Assembly (NCBI GenBank): GCA_963783945.1 | Contig: CAWAPS010000006.1 | Span: 406,404 to 470,403 of the forward strand | Direction of reading: 5' to 3' | DNA length: 64,000 nt | Origin: CAWAPS01 sp963783945 | Lineage (GTDB): Bacteria; Actinomycetota; Acidimicrobiia; Acidimicrobiales; Palsa-688 | Part shown: positions 1-8,158 of the stretch, piece after piece | Layout: the number at the start of each line of letters is the position of its first letter | Numbering within the stretch: position 1 is the stretch's first letter | The notes under the pieces: model-generated | What the model was told of the DNA's origin: nothing | The model's database searches: none | The model's input: the letters and a program-made list of their open reading frames with translations, nothing else | Program-made: the position numbers and the translations under genes

Positions 1-172
1 CCAAGGCTTGCAGGTCGCCCTTCTCGAGCGCGACCTTCATCTCCTCGGCCATAAGATCGCTTCCGACCTGGAGCGCAGTTACGACCTCTTGGCTCCATTC
101 CTCCGTCGGTAAGGGGGCTATCCGGGGTGAAAGGCCTCCCTCGAGCGGCGACGCTGCAGGGTTTGCGGACAT
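1..172 (-). CDS. N-terminal part of a carboxymuconolactone decarboxylase-like protein (cut by window edge)
   Basis: The reverse strand reads an open frame of 57 codons from an ATG at 172, preceded by AAGGGG about 5 nt upstream, and runs off the left edge. The start of the protein (RIAPLPTEEWSQEV) resembles the opening of AhpD/carboxymuconolactone decarboxylase-like proteins, in which this segment precedes the helical CxxC core. The core is outside the window, so the family call rests on a short stretch. The gene is divergent from the dehydrogenase at 439; the 266 bp between them must hold both promoters. Confidence 0.5.
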   Translation of the reverse strand, partial: MSANPAASPLEGGLSPRIAPLPTEEWSQEVVTALQVGSDLMAEEMKVALEKGDLQAL

Positions 173-438
173 GGTTCCCCTTGTTTATATGGTTAGGAGA
201 GCAGATCCTCGAACATCGGATCTTCCGGGGTTTGGCATTAGTGCAGTGCCCCTTCGCACAGCGCAGGAAACTCTGCAAGAGAAGGTGCGCTCTTCAAGTC
301 GATCGGTAAAATGCTCCGAACCGACAACTTGCTGAACGAGTGTTTATCATGGGCTAGCCTAACTCGCAAGCGGAGCTGACTCGGTTGCCGGACGTTGCAT
401 TCGACGGAGACCCAGAAACGCGGAAAGGGGTTCTGGAC

Positions 439-1200
439 ATGGAAGACGGGCACTTGGCGACGGTAGTAACCGGGGCCGCTTCGGGTATGGGCAAGGCCCT
501 GTGTATACGGCTGGCGTCACGAGGGCAGCCGGTCGTTGCAGCGGATGTAGACGAGGCAGCGCTGCGCTGGACCGATGACCATCCGATGGTCGCGGCCTGT
601 GTCGCCGATGTTGCCACCGAGGAAGGCAACTCATCCATGATGGCGCTGGCGCGTGACCGCTTCGGTGGGTTGGAGGCAGCTGTGTTCAACGCCGGGGTAT
701 ATCCGCTAGGGAGAATCGAACACCTGCCGATAGAGGATTTCGATCGGCTCGTGGCCATCAACCTGCGCGGTGTGGTGCTAGGCATCCGTGAGGCCATTCC
801 TTTGCTCAGGGCCAGCGGAGGCGGGGCCATCGTAGTCACCGCGTCCTCTGTTGCCATTCGCCCCCAGCCCGTGAACGCGGCATATGGTGCCACGAAGGCC
901 GGGCTGATCAACGTTGTGCAGGCGGTGGCGCACGAGATCGGACCGGACAACATCCGGATCAACGCCGTCTGCCCGGGCCCAACCCTCAACGAGCGAAGAC
1001 TGACCCCTGAGTTCCGCGAGCACCCGAGTTATGAGTGGAATCGTCAGCTCACCGCGTTGAAACGCTGGGCGGATCCCGACGAACTGGCGTCAGTCATGGA
1101 ATTCTTGATTTCACCTGGCGCATCTTTTGTGACTGGTGCCGTGATAGCGGTCGACGGAGGCCATTCTTGCGCCGAACCACTCCTGCGGTCCATCTGGTAG
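439..1200 (+). CDS. SDR family NAD(P)-dependent oxidoreductase
   Basis: Classical short-chain dehydrogenase of 253 aa. The nucleotide-binding TGAASGMG motif is at residues 11-18, NAG at 84-86, the catalytic Ser at 136-137 and the YGATK Tyr/Lys pair at 149/153. It ends with an SDR-typical VDGG segment. The ATG at 439 has a good ribosome site (AAAGGGG, 8 nt upstream) and puts the Rossmann strand near the N-terminus; a TTG at 385 in the same frame would add 18 residues without family support. It is 32 bp upstream of the flavin oxidoreductase at 1233, so the pair is probably co-transcribed. It likely oxidises an alcohol in a catabolic route; the substrate cannot be read from sequence. Confidence 0.9.
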   Translation: MEDGHLATVVTGAASGMGKALCIRLASRGQPVVAADVDEAALRWTDDHPMVAACVADVATEEGNSSMMALARDRFGGLEAAVFNAGVYPLGRIEHLPIEDFDRLVAINLRGVVLGIREAIPLLRASGGGAIVVTASSVAIRPQPVNAAYGATKAGLINVVQAVAHEIGPDNIRINAVCPGPTLNERRLTPEFREHPSYEWNRQLTALKRWADPDELASVMEFLISPGASFVTGAVIAVDGGHSCAEPLLRSIW

Positions 1201-1232
1201 GAGTGGACAGGAAGAAAGGAAAGCAATAGGAA

Positions 1233-2393
1233 ATGAAAGAAGGGATCCTCCCCCCCATCGAACTATCCTCTTTATTGAAGCTGGCCGACTATGAAGAACG
1301 GTTCCGCGAGCAGCTACCACCAGGAGAGGATATCTATGGAACAGTCGGCGGATCTGATTGGCAGACCCTGACTGCGAATGTGACAGGATTCAAAAAAGTC
1401 AAGCTTCGACCTCGAGTGATACGTGGGGTGGATCAACTTCAGCTATCCACGAGCGTGCTCCGCGACCGGATCTCCATGCCGATAATGTTAGCGCCGCCCG
1501 GCGGCCATACCCGGGTGCATCCCGATGGAGAACTGGCTACGGCGCGCGCGGCTGGTGCTGCCGGCACGCTGATGGCTGTAAGCACGGCGGCCGGATACAC
1601 CGTAGAGGACATCGCCGCAGCCGCAAACGGCCCCCTATGGTTCCAGTTGTATTACTTTCAGGACCGCCGGCTGAATGAGCGTCTGGTCAGGCGGGTAGAG
1701 GACGCCGGATATAGGGCATTAATGGTGACAGTTTCAATGCCACCGGTCCGCTCGTTCAATGTGGCTTGGAACGGCGAAGTCCGTGGACACGCTCCGGGAA
1801 GTGAGGGTTCCTATTGGGCTTCCAGGCCCGAGAGTACCCTTAGAGATGTTGAAGTGGCCACCCTGCTCGGTGAACAGGACCTCTTGCCTGAAGTGCCAAG
1901 GATCTCCACGTTCATGGAGCTAACCAAATCACTATCGTGGGCGGACCTCGACTGGCTCCGAGGTCAAACCACACTACCGCTGGTGGTTAAAGGAATCCAG
2001 ACCGCTGAGGACGCACAGCTTGCAACTCAGCATGGAATAGACGGAATTGTGGTTTCGAATCACGGCGGCCTCGCGGTCGAGGGCGCCCTGGGCTCGATTG
2101 AAGTGTTGCCGGAGGTCGTCGACGCGGTCGGCAAACATAGCGAAGTCTATTTGGACGGGGGCATCCGAACAGGCGGTGACGTCTTAAGAGCTCTAGCACT
2201 AGGGGCAAGGGCGGTGTTGATCGGAAGGCCGATCTTCTGGGGTCTGTTATTGGGTGGCGAGTTGGGGCTCGCGAACATTCTGGACATCCTTCGCCGCGAG
2301 CTAATGCGGGACATGCAGTGGTCCGGCGTGGCTGATGTCAATGATGTCGACCGGTCACTGGTAGACCTGAGAGACTTCCATTTGTCAGGTTAA
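1233..2393 (+). CDS. FMN-dependent alpha-hydroxy-acid oxidase family protein with altered active site
   Basis: Full-length 386-aa TIM-barrel protein of the lactate/glycolate oxidase family. Visible features are LAPPGG near 87-91, QLYYF at 138-142, the FMN-binding Lys in VVKG at 253, the catalytic His in VSNHGG at 277 and the FMN phosphate-binding DGGIR at 308-312. In glycolate oxidase and relatives the motif continues HGGR, and that Arg holds the substrate carboxylate. Here the position is Leu (HGGLAVEG). It may therefore act on a substrate without a carboxylate at that place, as in peptide-modifying members such as MftD, but this is inference. It follows the SDR by 32 bp and converges with the SDR on the other strand. 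Confidence 0.85.
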   Translation: MKEGILPPIELSSLLKLADYEERFREQLPPGEDIYGTVGGSDWQTLTANVTGFKKVKLRPRVIRGVDQLQLSTSVLRDRISMPIMLAPPGGHTRVHPDGELATARAAGAAGTLMAVSTAAGYTVEDIAAAANGPLWFQLYYFQDRRLNERLVRRVEDAGYRALMVTVSMPPVRSFNVAWNGEVRGHAPGSEGSYWASRPESTLRDVEVATLLGEQDLLPEVPRISTFMELTKSLSWADLDWLRGQTTLPLVVKGIQTAEDAQLATQHGIDGIVVSNHGGLAVEGALGSIEVLPEVVDAVGKHSEVYLDGGIRTGGDVLRALALGARAVLIGRPIFWGLLLGGELGLANILDILRRELMRDMQWSGVADVNDVDRSLVDLRDFHLSG

Positions 2394-2441
2394 CGTTTTT
2401 CGGAGATGATGCCCGCAGGACGGCTGATCTGCTCGGCGACG

Positions 2442-3293
2442 TCATTTCACCAGGAATCCTGCATCGACCGGAAGTGAGATACCGGTGACGTAACGGGCCT
2501 CTTCCGAACATAGCCACACTATTGCATTCGAGACATCCGAGGGCTCGATGACTTCGACGGGCATGGCGTTCTGCAAAGCGACGCCGGTTACGTCCTTAAG
2601 GACTGAGGCGAAATAGTCGTTGACGATGAACGGTGTGTTGACGCCAGTTGGATGAATCGCATTCACCCGGATGCTCAAATGGGCGAGGGATCCTGCCCAC
2701 GCCTTCATCAGGCCTAAGACACCGTGCTTTGCCGCGGGATAACCTATGGAACCGATGGCGCCTTCGACCGAGTTGACGGGGCCGGTCATGGATTTCAGTC
2801 CCGCCGTCGAACTCGTGATCACGATAGACCCCCCTTCACCTTGGGAGATAAGTTTCTGGAGGGCCACCGCGACCGTGTTGACGACGCCGGTCAGCATTAC
2901 GTCCACAGAATCCTGCCATGCCTGCATGATCGGCCCCATCTCGACCTTCTCGGCCTCCGGCATCAACGGCCCAAAATACGCTCCGGCATTGGCCAAGATA
3001 ATATCTATACGCCCAAACTCGGCCACACCGTCCTCGAATACCGATCGGACCGCGGCAAAGTCTCTGACGTCCGCCTTTCGGGCTACGATACGGCGCCCTC
3101 GGTCCTGCACCAACTTGACAGTTTCATTGAGGTCGTCGATGGTCGCCAAGGGATAGCGAACCGAGGCGATCTGATCGCAAAGGTCGAAGCCAATTATGTC
3201 AGCGCCCTCTTCAGCGAGTCTCACTGCATGCGATCTCCCCTGTCCCCGGGCTACCCCGGAGATAAAGGCCACCTTGCCATCGAGACGCATCAT
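2442..3293 (-). CDS. Mycofactocin-coupled SDR family oxidoreductase
   Basis: A 283-aa SDR. The start is set at ATG 3293 because GAAAGGA lies 7 nt upstream; an in-frame start at 3320 lacks this. Features are SGVARGQGRSHAVRLAEEGAD (residues 12-32), an insertion after beta-2 with a YPLAT segment, KADVRD (73-78), NAG (102-104), SS (161-162) and YPAAK (185-189). The GVARGQGRSHA signature and the 20-residue insertion are typical of the subfamily whose NAD is non-exchangeable and is recycled through mycofactocin. No mft biosynthesis genes are in the window. It is the last gene of a set transcribed P450, ferredoxin, CoA transferase, SDR. Confidence 0.85.
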   Translation of the reverse strand: MMRLDGKVAFISGVARGQGRSHAVRLAEEGADIIGFDLCDQIASVRYPLATIDDLNETVKLVQDRGRRIVARKADVRDFAAVRSVFEDGVAEFGRIDIILANAGAYFGPLMPEAEKVEMGPIMQAWQDSVDVMLTGVVNTVAVALQKLISQGEGGSIVITSSTAGLKSMTGPVNSVEGAIGSIGYPAAKHGVLGLMKAWAGSLAHLSIRVNAIHPTGVNTPFIVNDYFASVLKDVTGVALQNAMPVEVIEPSDVSNAIVWLCSEEARYVTGISLPVDAGFLVK

Positions 3294-3363
3294 CAAATGT
3301 TCCTTTCTCCCGACTACCACCGATACAGCGCTGCTTCTATCAGAGGGTTTGCAGGTCCCAAAA

Positions 3364-4035
3364 CTACCAGCGCGGCCAGCCCCAGATCATTGGGTTCGCC
3401 GAAAAGGTGGGTTTCCGCCGGAGGCAACCCGCAAGTATGTCCCCGTATACCTCATAGTACCGACCCGTCCGCCGCCGTTCCTCTCCAAGCGCCATGCCCT
3501 CGAAGGTCGTCTGATGCATCATGAGCATCGTCTCCATGGCAGAGAGATCGATCCGACAGCCGAAACCACTCCGTTGCCGGAGTCGCAATCCCGCCTCCGC
3601 CGCAAGGGCCGCGGCGTACCCGTTCACATACTCGCACAGGTACTCAGGCCCGATCAGCGGCTCTCGGTCAGGTTCGCCCGTTATCGCCAAATATCCGCCC
3701 GCGGCCCAGGCGGCCAGCGGGCCGCCCCGCAATTTTGCGTAGGGTCCGCTCGCTCCAAAGGTGCTCGTCATCACCTCGACGCACTGGTCGGGGGGGCTAA
3801 CGTCTGCCGCCAAACCGGTCCGGCGGCCGGAGTCAAAGGTGCTGAACACGACGTCGGCGCCCTTAAGCAGGTTCGGACCCGACCACTCAACCACCCGCTT
3901 GTAGGCATCCAAGTATCGAGCCAGCGCATCGGAGCGCCCCGGGTTCGCGGGGCGTTCGACATCCGCTCCACCCATCGCCAAGAGCTTGGCGGCCCATTGG
4001 CCGGCGACATCAGTGCTGAGGTCAACTACTTTCAC
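3364..4035 (-). CDS. Truncated CaiB/BaiF-type CoA transferase (class III)
   Basis: GTG start at 4035. The N-terminus (KVVDLSTDVAGQWAAKLLA, then GGADVERP) and the middle segments TFGASGPYAKLRGGPLAAWAAGG and TGRYYEVYGD match family III CoA transferases, but the protein stops at 223 aa whereas the family is normally about 380-400 aa. After TGRYYEVYG the sequence no longer looks like the family, so the C-terminal half is missing or lost to an indel. Such enzymes move CoA onto a carboxylic acid. It sits between the ferredoxin and the SDR of the P450 set. Activity is doubtful unless the truncation is a sequence error. Confidence 0.7.
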   Translation of the reverse strand: MKVVDLSTDVAGQWAAKLLAMGGADVERPANPGRSDALARYLDAYKRVVEWSGPNLLKGADVVFSTFDSGRRTGLAADVSPPDQCVEVMTSTFGASGPYAKLRGGPLAAWAAGGYLAITGEPDREPLIGPEYLCEYVNGYAAALAAEAGLRLRQRSGFGCRIDLSAMETMLMMHQTTFEGMALGEERRRTGRYYEVYGDILAGCLRRKPTFSANPMIWGWPRW

Positions 4036-4145
4036 CAGGGCTTCACTTTCTTGCGTGCGCCGCGCTGCGTCAGCTTGTCCTTGGCCGGTTGGTCCGCAGC
4101 AACCGCCCAGACGCTAACCCGGCACGACTCAGGGCAAGCGTCCAG

Positions 4146-4337
4146 TCACTGCTCAACTGAGATGGCATGCTCCGGACAGTTGGCCACCGCCCGTTCCGCC
4201 CGTTCCTCCCACCCGGCCGGCACCACTTCTAATCGCGCTGACGACTTCCCCTCGTCATCAACGTCGAATAACTCCGGGAACGCGCTGTAGCACCGATTGT
4301 GTCCTTCGCATTTCTGCTGGTCGACTCGCAACCGCAA
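4146..4337 (-). CDS. [3Fe-4S] ferredoxin, probable partner of the adjacent P450
   Basis: A 63-aa acidic protein with C10-x2-H13-x2-C16 and a distal C54-Pro, the pattern of single-cluster 3Fe-4S ferredoxins that reduce actinobacterial cytochromes P450. The His in the place of the fourth cysteine supports 3Fe-4S over 4Fe-4S. It starts 46 bp downstream of the stop of the P450 on the same strand, an arrangement typical of CYP-ferredoxin pairs. No ferredoxin reductase is visible nearby. It could also serve the paralogous P450 at 14.5 kb, which has no ferredoxin of its own. Confidence 0.9.
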   Translation of the reverse strand: MRLRVDQQKCEGHNRCYSAFPELFDVDDEGKSSARLEVVPAGWEERAERAVANCPEHAISVEQ

Positions 4338-4383
4338 ACGATCCTCCCTTCCGTAACCGTAATCGGTCGTCTAACCGCCGACC

Positions 4384-5628
4384 TCAACTGCTTGCAACAG
4401 TACTTCGCGGGCCGGGTGTAAACGCCACGGGCAGCGACGTGAATCCACGGGTGATCGCATTGCCCACGAACTTGCACCTCGTCTCATCCGTGATGCGGTA
4501 ATCCGGAATCCGTCGCAGCACCTCCTCGAGCCCGACTCGGAACTCCATACGGGCCAGATTTGAGCCAAGACACCGATGGGGCCCTGCGCCGAAGGCCAAG
4601 TGGGGGTTACGCTCCCGATCCAGAATGAGTCGATCAGCCTCATCGAACTTCGCAGGGTCTCGATTCGCCGCAGCAAAGTTGACCTGGATAAGGTCCCCCC
4701 GCTTCAATGGGCAGCCGCGGACCTCAGTTTCCTGGGTGACAACGCGGTTCAACCCGTGGACAGATCCCATGAACCGAAAGAACTCCTCGAGGGCGACTGG
4801 GATCAGCGACGGGTCGTCTATCAGCCGCTGCCGCTCGGCGGGCTGCCCGGCCAGATAGTGATATGCACTCGTTAACAACCCAGAAGTTGTCTCCAACCCG
4901 GCCGCCACGAGGATTTGCGCCTGCTCGCAAACCTCGTCGAACGACAGCCGCTCACCATTGATCTCAGTCGTGGTCAGAAGCATGTCAAGTAGCCCGTCAC
5001 CTCTCGGCTCGGTCGACTTAGCGTTGATTAGCCAGTTCACATGTTCGTTGAACATCTGCGTTCCACGATCACGCTCCTCCTCGGTATCCGAGTGCAGAGC
5101 GCGTTCACTGAGCTGCACGCAAGTCGGAACTTCCGCAACCGGTAATCCTAGAATCTCGGCGAACAGGACCATGCCGGGAAGCCCCCAGGCGACCTTCGCC
5201 AGGTCCCCTTCGCCCTGCTCGACGATGTCATCCAGCAGGGCAGCCGCGGCGTCGCGGGCCGTCACTTCTGCCCGCTCGACGCGACGCGGCGAGAAGTAGA
5301 AGTTCACTACCTTGCGATAGCGCTGCTGGAGGGGTGGATCGAGCATGATGAAGGAGCGGCGGGGGGCAACGCCCCGATGCACCGTCGACGCGTTCGAAGT
5401 GAAGCGATCCCAGTCGTGAACTATCTCCTCGCAGACGTCGAACGAGACCGCTTCCCAGTGGCCCTCCGCATACTGTGTAAGCTCCGGAATCTGAGTTGGC
5501 TGATCTGAGTAGGCGAGTCCCCCTGAGTCGCGCATCTCGTCGTATACCTGGTAAATAAGCTCCGGATCGTTGAAATCCGGGTCCCGGATGTAGAAATGCT
5601 TCGCGTGGTAGTTCACAGACCCAGTCAT
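4384..5628 (-). CDS. Cytochrome P450 (copy 1)
   Basis: Full-length 414-aa bacterial class I P450. The I-helix oxygen-activation motif AGLETTSG, the K-helix EEFFR and the heme loop FGAGPHRCLGSNLA with the axial Cys near residue 353 are all present. It is soluble, with no membrane anchor. The N-terminus (NYHAKHFYIRDPDFNDPE) is shared with the P450 at 14.5 kb, and the two proteins are clearly paralogous along their whole length. It is the first gene of the ferredoxin, CoA transferase and SDR set. It likely hydroxylates a hydrophobic substrate at the start of a degradation route; I cannot assign a CYP family number. Confidence 0.95.
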   Translation of the reverse strand: MTGSVNYHAKHFYIRDPDFNDPELIYQVYDEMRDSGGLAYSDQPTQIPELTQYAEGHWEAVSFDVCEEIVHDWDRFTSNASTVHRGVAPRRSFIMLDPPLQQRYRKVVNFYFSPRRVERAEVTARDAAAALLDDIVEQGEGDLAKVAWGLPGMVLFAEILGLPVAEVPTCVQLSERALHSDTEEERDRGTQMFNEHVNWLINAKSTEPRGDGLLDMLLTTTEINGERLSFDEVCEQAQILVAAGLETTSGLLTSAYHYLAGQPAERQRLIDDPSLIPVALEEFFRFMGSVHGLNRVVTQETEVRGCPLKRGDLIQVNFAAANRDPAKFDEADRLILDRERNPHLAFGAGPHRCLGSNLARMEFRVGLEEVLRRIPDYRITDETRCKFVGNAITRGFTSLPVAFTPGPRSTVASS

Positions 5629-6031
5629 GTGGCCTCGACCTCCTCACTCTGGACGACGACCGACTGCCCGATGGTGCCGACGCATCTTACGGCACTGAAT
5701 CCACCCGATTCTATAAAAGCGCTTCCGAGCGACGTCCCGCCTCTGGCTACGACATTCTCCATGCTCATCAGACCGACAACGAGACCCGTGCGCACGGCGG
5801 GGGGACGCTACAGGTGGGATCTGTCCGGCGGCACAGGACGCCGCTGAGTTCGAGTTCCCGTTCGACCGGCAATGTCCTCGGAGCGTAAGAGGTCCCCATC
5901 CGCCGAACGATCAGATCCATTCTCGGGTTGTATGGGATTTGAAGCCCAGATCCGCGCCGAGACCACGTCGATTTACCCCCTCCGCCGCAGGCGAGTCGTC
6001 GCGACAAGGTCGTAGTGTCGACTGGGCCACG
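5629..6031 (-). other. 403-bp intergenic region upstream of P450 copy 1
   Basis: No convincing gene is seen on either strand. The region must carry the promoter of the P450 set. I looked for a copy of the FadR-like TGGTnnnACCA site found at the two other loci and did not find one here. Confidence 0.5.
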
Positions 6032-6523
6032 CTACTCCTGGTGTGCCTTGAGCATGGATCCGATCGTTTGTGGCGTGCAGTGATGGCTCAGGTCACCAAG
6101 GAGCGAAGAGACGTCGCGGCGAACCTTCAGCCTCCAACCCTCCCCGTCGTGCTCATACTTCTCGAAGTACTTGCCCGAGCAAGTGAGCTGCAGGGGGAAA
6201 CCATCGGTAGCTTGGTAGACGAGAAAGTATGAGCGAAGGTCTGCCTTCGTACCGTCATCGTTGAACTGGATGTCCATATTGGTGATAACGTGCTGGGTGC
6301 GAGGCCGACCGTTATACATTATCAGTGACTCCGAATACATCTTTCGGACATCCTCGGCAGTAAGGGTCGGCAACTCATCCTCAGGCGTCGCCTCATCCCC
6401 CATCCTTATTCCGGCAAAAAGCCCGACAACACCCTCGATGTCACCACGGTCGACGTATTCCGGGTAGGCCAAGTGGATCCTCGAGATGTCTTCCACCGCT
6501 TTTGCTCTGTCAAATGTACTCAT
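6032..6523 (-). CDS. SnoaL-like / nuclear transport factor 2 family protein
   Basis: A 163-aa protein with the NTF2-like alpha+beta barrel layout: two N-terminal helices containing YPEYVDRGDIEGVVGLFA, a middle with RTQHVITNMDIQF and a strand-rich C-terminal half ending in GWRLKVRRDVSSL. Members include steroid isomerase-like and polyketide cyclase-like enzymes as well as non-catalytic binding proteins. The ATG at 6523 is preceded by GGAGGAGG about 10 nt upstream. It stands alone between the P450 set and the divergent GntR-type regulator. The substrate is unknown; the location suggests handling of a pathway intermediate. Confidence 0.8.
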   Translation of the reverse strand: MSTFDRAKAVEDISRIHLAYPEYVDRGDIEGVVGLFAGIRMGDEATPEDELPTLTAEDVRKMYSESLIMYNGRPRTQHVITNMDIQFNDDGTKADLRSYFLVYQATDGFPLQLTCSGKYFEKYEHDGEGWRLKVRRDVSSLLGDLSHHCTPQTIGSMLKAHQE

Positions 6524-6819
6524 TTGGTGCTGACCTCCTCCTGTTTCTCCGGGTTGGTACAGCTATCCGACCTAACATCCTCGTGGTCATGGTTGGACTC
6601 CGCTGGTTAGCCTGGCTGCTGACACCCACACTCCTACACATTGCGGAGCTGAGTCCACAGCGGTCTGACGTCGCCGCACGAGCTATCGGCCGCTGGAATC
6701 GAGAACGCCGTAAATCTCCTCCCGACAACGTTCGAACACCCACAGTCCACCCCGTGCTGAAGACAAGCTCACGACCAATGAGCAGAGCCCCGTGACAGCG
6801 CTCGCCGTCACGCTACCCT

Positions 6820-6830
6820 TGGTCTGGCCA
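6820..6830. promoter_or_regulatory. Candidate FadR/GntR-type operator
   Basis: TGGTCTGGCCA differs at two positions from the better palindrome TGGTCTTACCA at 15941. It lies in the divergent region upstream of the NTF2-like gene. It is weak on its own and is listed because the same motif recurs near the regulator and the P450 operon. Confidence 0.25.
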
Positions 6831-7256
6831 GTAGTCAAGCGGTCCAACCAATAGCGGCACCCCGGACACCGCCAACATACAGCGGGCCTGACCAATCAAC
6901 ACCAAGCGGGCGACCCCTGACCAGATTGCAAGACGAGGCGTCTTTACGCCCGCGCCCAGACCCTCCGCCATGCCCCACTCACACCCGGGCGATCGACTCC
7001 GGCCGCCCTGGCGGGTCTACTCAAAGGTCTGGGTTAAGAGCTAGGGGACCGGCGGGGTATTTCCGCCAACTTGACGGTATCCGCTGCCGCGGGTGATTCG
7101 ATCGACGCCGGCGCCGCATCGCTCTACCAAGTGGCTTACCCGCCAAGCTCGGATCACCCACCCCGACTACATGGATTTCTTGCAGCCCCGACGCCGTCAC
7201 CGACCTTTTGCCTGCCCTCGGATAGTTAGTTAGTAGTAGTGTGGTAGCGTGACAGG

Positions 7257-7268
7257 TTGTCTGACCAA
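7257..7268. promoter_or_regulatory. Candidate autoregulatory operator of the FadR/GntR-type regulator
   Basis: TTGTCTGACCAA, 34 bp upstream of the regulator start, matches the FadR-subfamily half-site pattern (GT..GACCA). Its right half (TCTGACCA) is close to the TGGTCTTACCA palindrome ahead of the six-gene operon. The position suggests repression of the regulator's own promoter. Confidence 0.4.
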
Positions 7269-7301
7269 CAATCAGCGTGACACTGAAGCGCAAAGGCTCA
7301 C

Positions 7302-8057
7302 ATGACATTTCGCGGTGTGGTGCGCACGCCCGTGTACATCCAGGTGGCAGCCCAAGTAAAGGAAGCCATCCTCGATGGGCGGTTCGGACCAGGAGACTTC
7401 CTGCCGACGGAGCGAGACCTTTCGAGCCAGTTCGGGGTCAGTAGGGCAAGTGTCCGCGAGGCGCTTCGAGCCCTTCAAGCGCAAGGGCTTATCACAGCTG
7501 AGGGGCGGACGACGAGGACGACGGTCGCTCTTGCTGCGCCTGACGCCCTACGGGACGCGCTCGGCAACCTTGTGCGTCTGAGACGGATCTCACTCGCCGA
7601 CTTGGTCGAGCTCCGTTGCGCGCTCGAGGGGGCCGCAGTCGAGAAAGCCGCCCGGCAACCCAATCATGAGCGTTTGGCCGAGGCACGGGACGCCATAAAT
7701 GAGATGTCCCGTCCTGACATAACGGTGTCCGAGTTCTATGAAGCCGATGTGGCGTTTCACATCGCTATGGCCGGATCCTCAAACAACGAGGCCATCTACC
7801 TGGTGATGCTGGCGGTCCGCGATGCCATGGCTGAGCATCTACGGGGCGCCCTTGAAGGACTTGAGAATGGGCGGCGAACACTTCGGACTCTCGCGAAACA
7901 GCATGCCCAAATCCTCGATGCTGTAGCCGGTGGGGATGGCCCACATGCCGTTCGGCTATCCCAAAGTCACATTACGCACTTCTATGAGCGATTTCTGAGT
8001 CCCCCTTCCAATGACCCCGCCAGTCGACCGGGAACAAATGGGGTTCCCACGGTTTGA
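7302..8057 (+). CDS. FadR/GntR family transcriptional regulator (FCD domain)
   Basis: A 251-aa protein. The N-terminal winged helix (residues 5-70) contains the GntR signature with ERDLSSQFGVSRASVREALRALQ. A C-terminal all-helical FCD ligand domain follows, with LRCALEGAAVEKAA, a DVAFHIAMA segment and HAQILDAVAGGD supplying the Asp/His metal- or ligand-binding residues typical of the fold. Proteins of this type bind short-chain or hydroxy acids or acyl-CoAs and normally repress neighbouring catabolic genes. A FadR-like half-palindrome is 34 bp upstream, and a better one precedes the P450 operon at 15.9 kb, so it is the best candidate regulator of the catabolic region. Confidence 0.9.
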   Translation: MTFRGVVRTPVYIQVAAQVKEAILDGRFGPGDFLPTERDLSSQFGVSRASVREALRALQAQGLITAEGRTTRTTVALAAPDALRDALGNLVRLRRISLADLVELRCALEGAAVEKAARQPNHERLAEARDAINEMSRPDITVSEFYEADVAFHIAMAGSSNNEAIYLVMLAVRDAMAEHLRGALEGLENGRRTLRTLAKQHAQILDAVAGGDGPHAVRLSQSHITHFYERFLSPPSNDPASRPGTNGVPTV

Positions 8058-8158
8058 CGGACATCCCTCGTTTGCTTGCGACGATCCGTCGCGCACCGTT
8101 GACCACGTGTGGCGCCGCCTCGGGGCGGCCCTGGGGCGAGCACCAGAGGGCTCCGTGC

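Larger units (their letters stand above)
6524..7301. other. 778-bp divergent intergenic region with FadR-like sites
   Basis: No gene is supported. It separates the NTF2-like gene (leftward) from the regulator (rightward). Two candidate FadR/GntR-type operators lie in it (6820-6830 and 7257-7268), plus further TGACCA half-sites near 6889 and 6918. Confidence 0.45.

Noticed and set aside
2442..3293. Mycofactocin biosynthesis locus around the mycofactocin-type SDR
   Set aside because: No MftA-F-like genes are seen nearby; the FMN protein at 1233 shares the MftD superfamily but the context is not an mft cluster.
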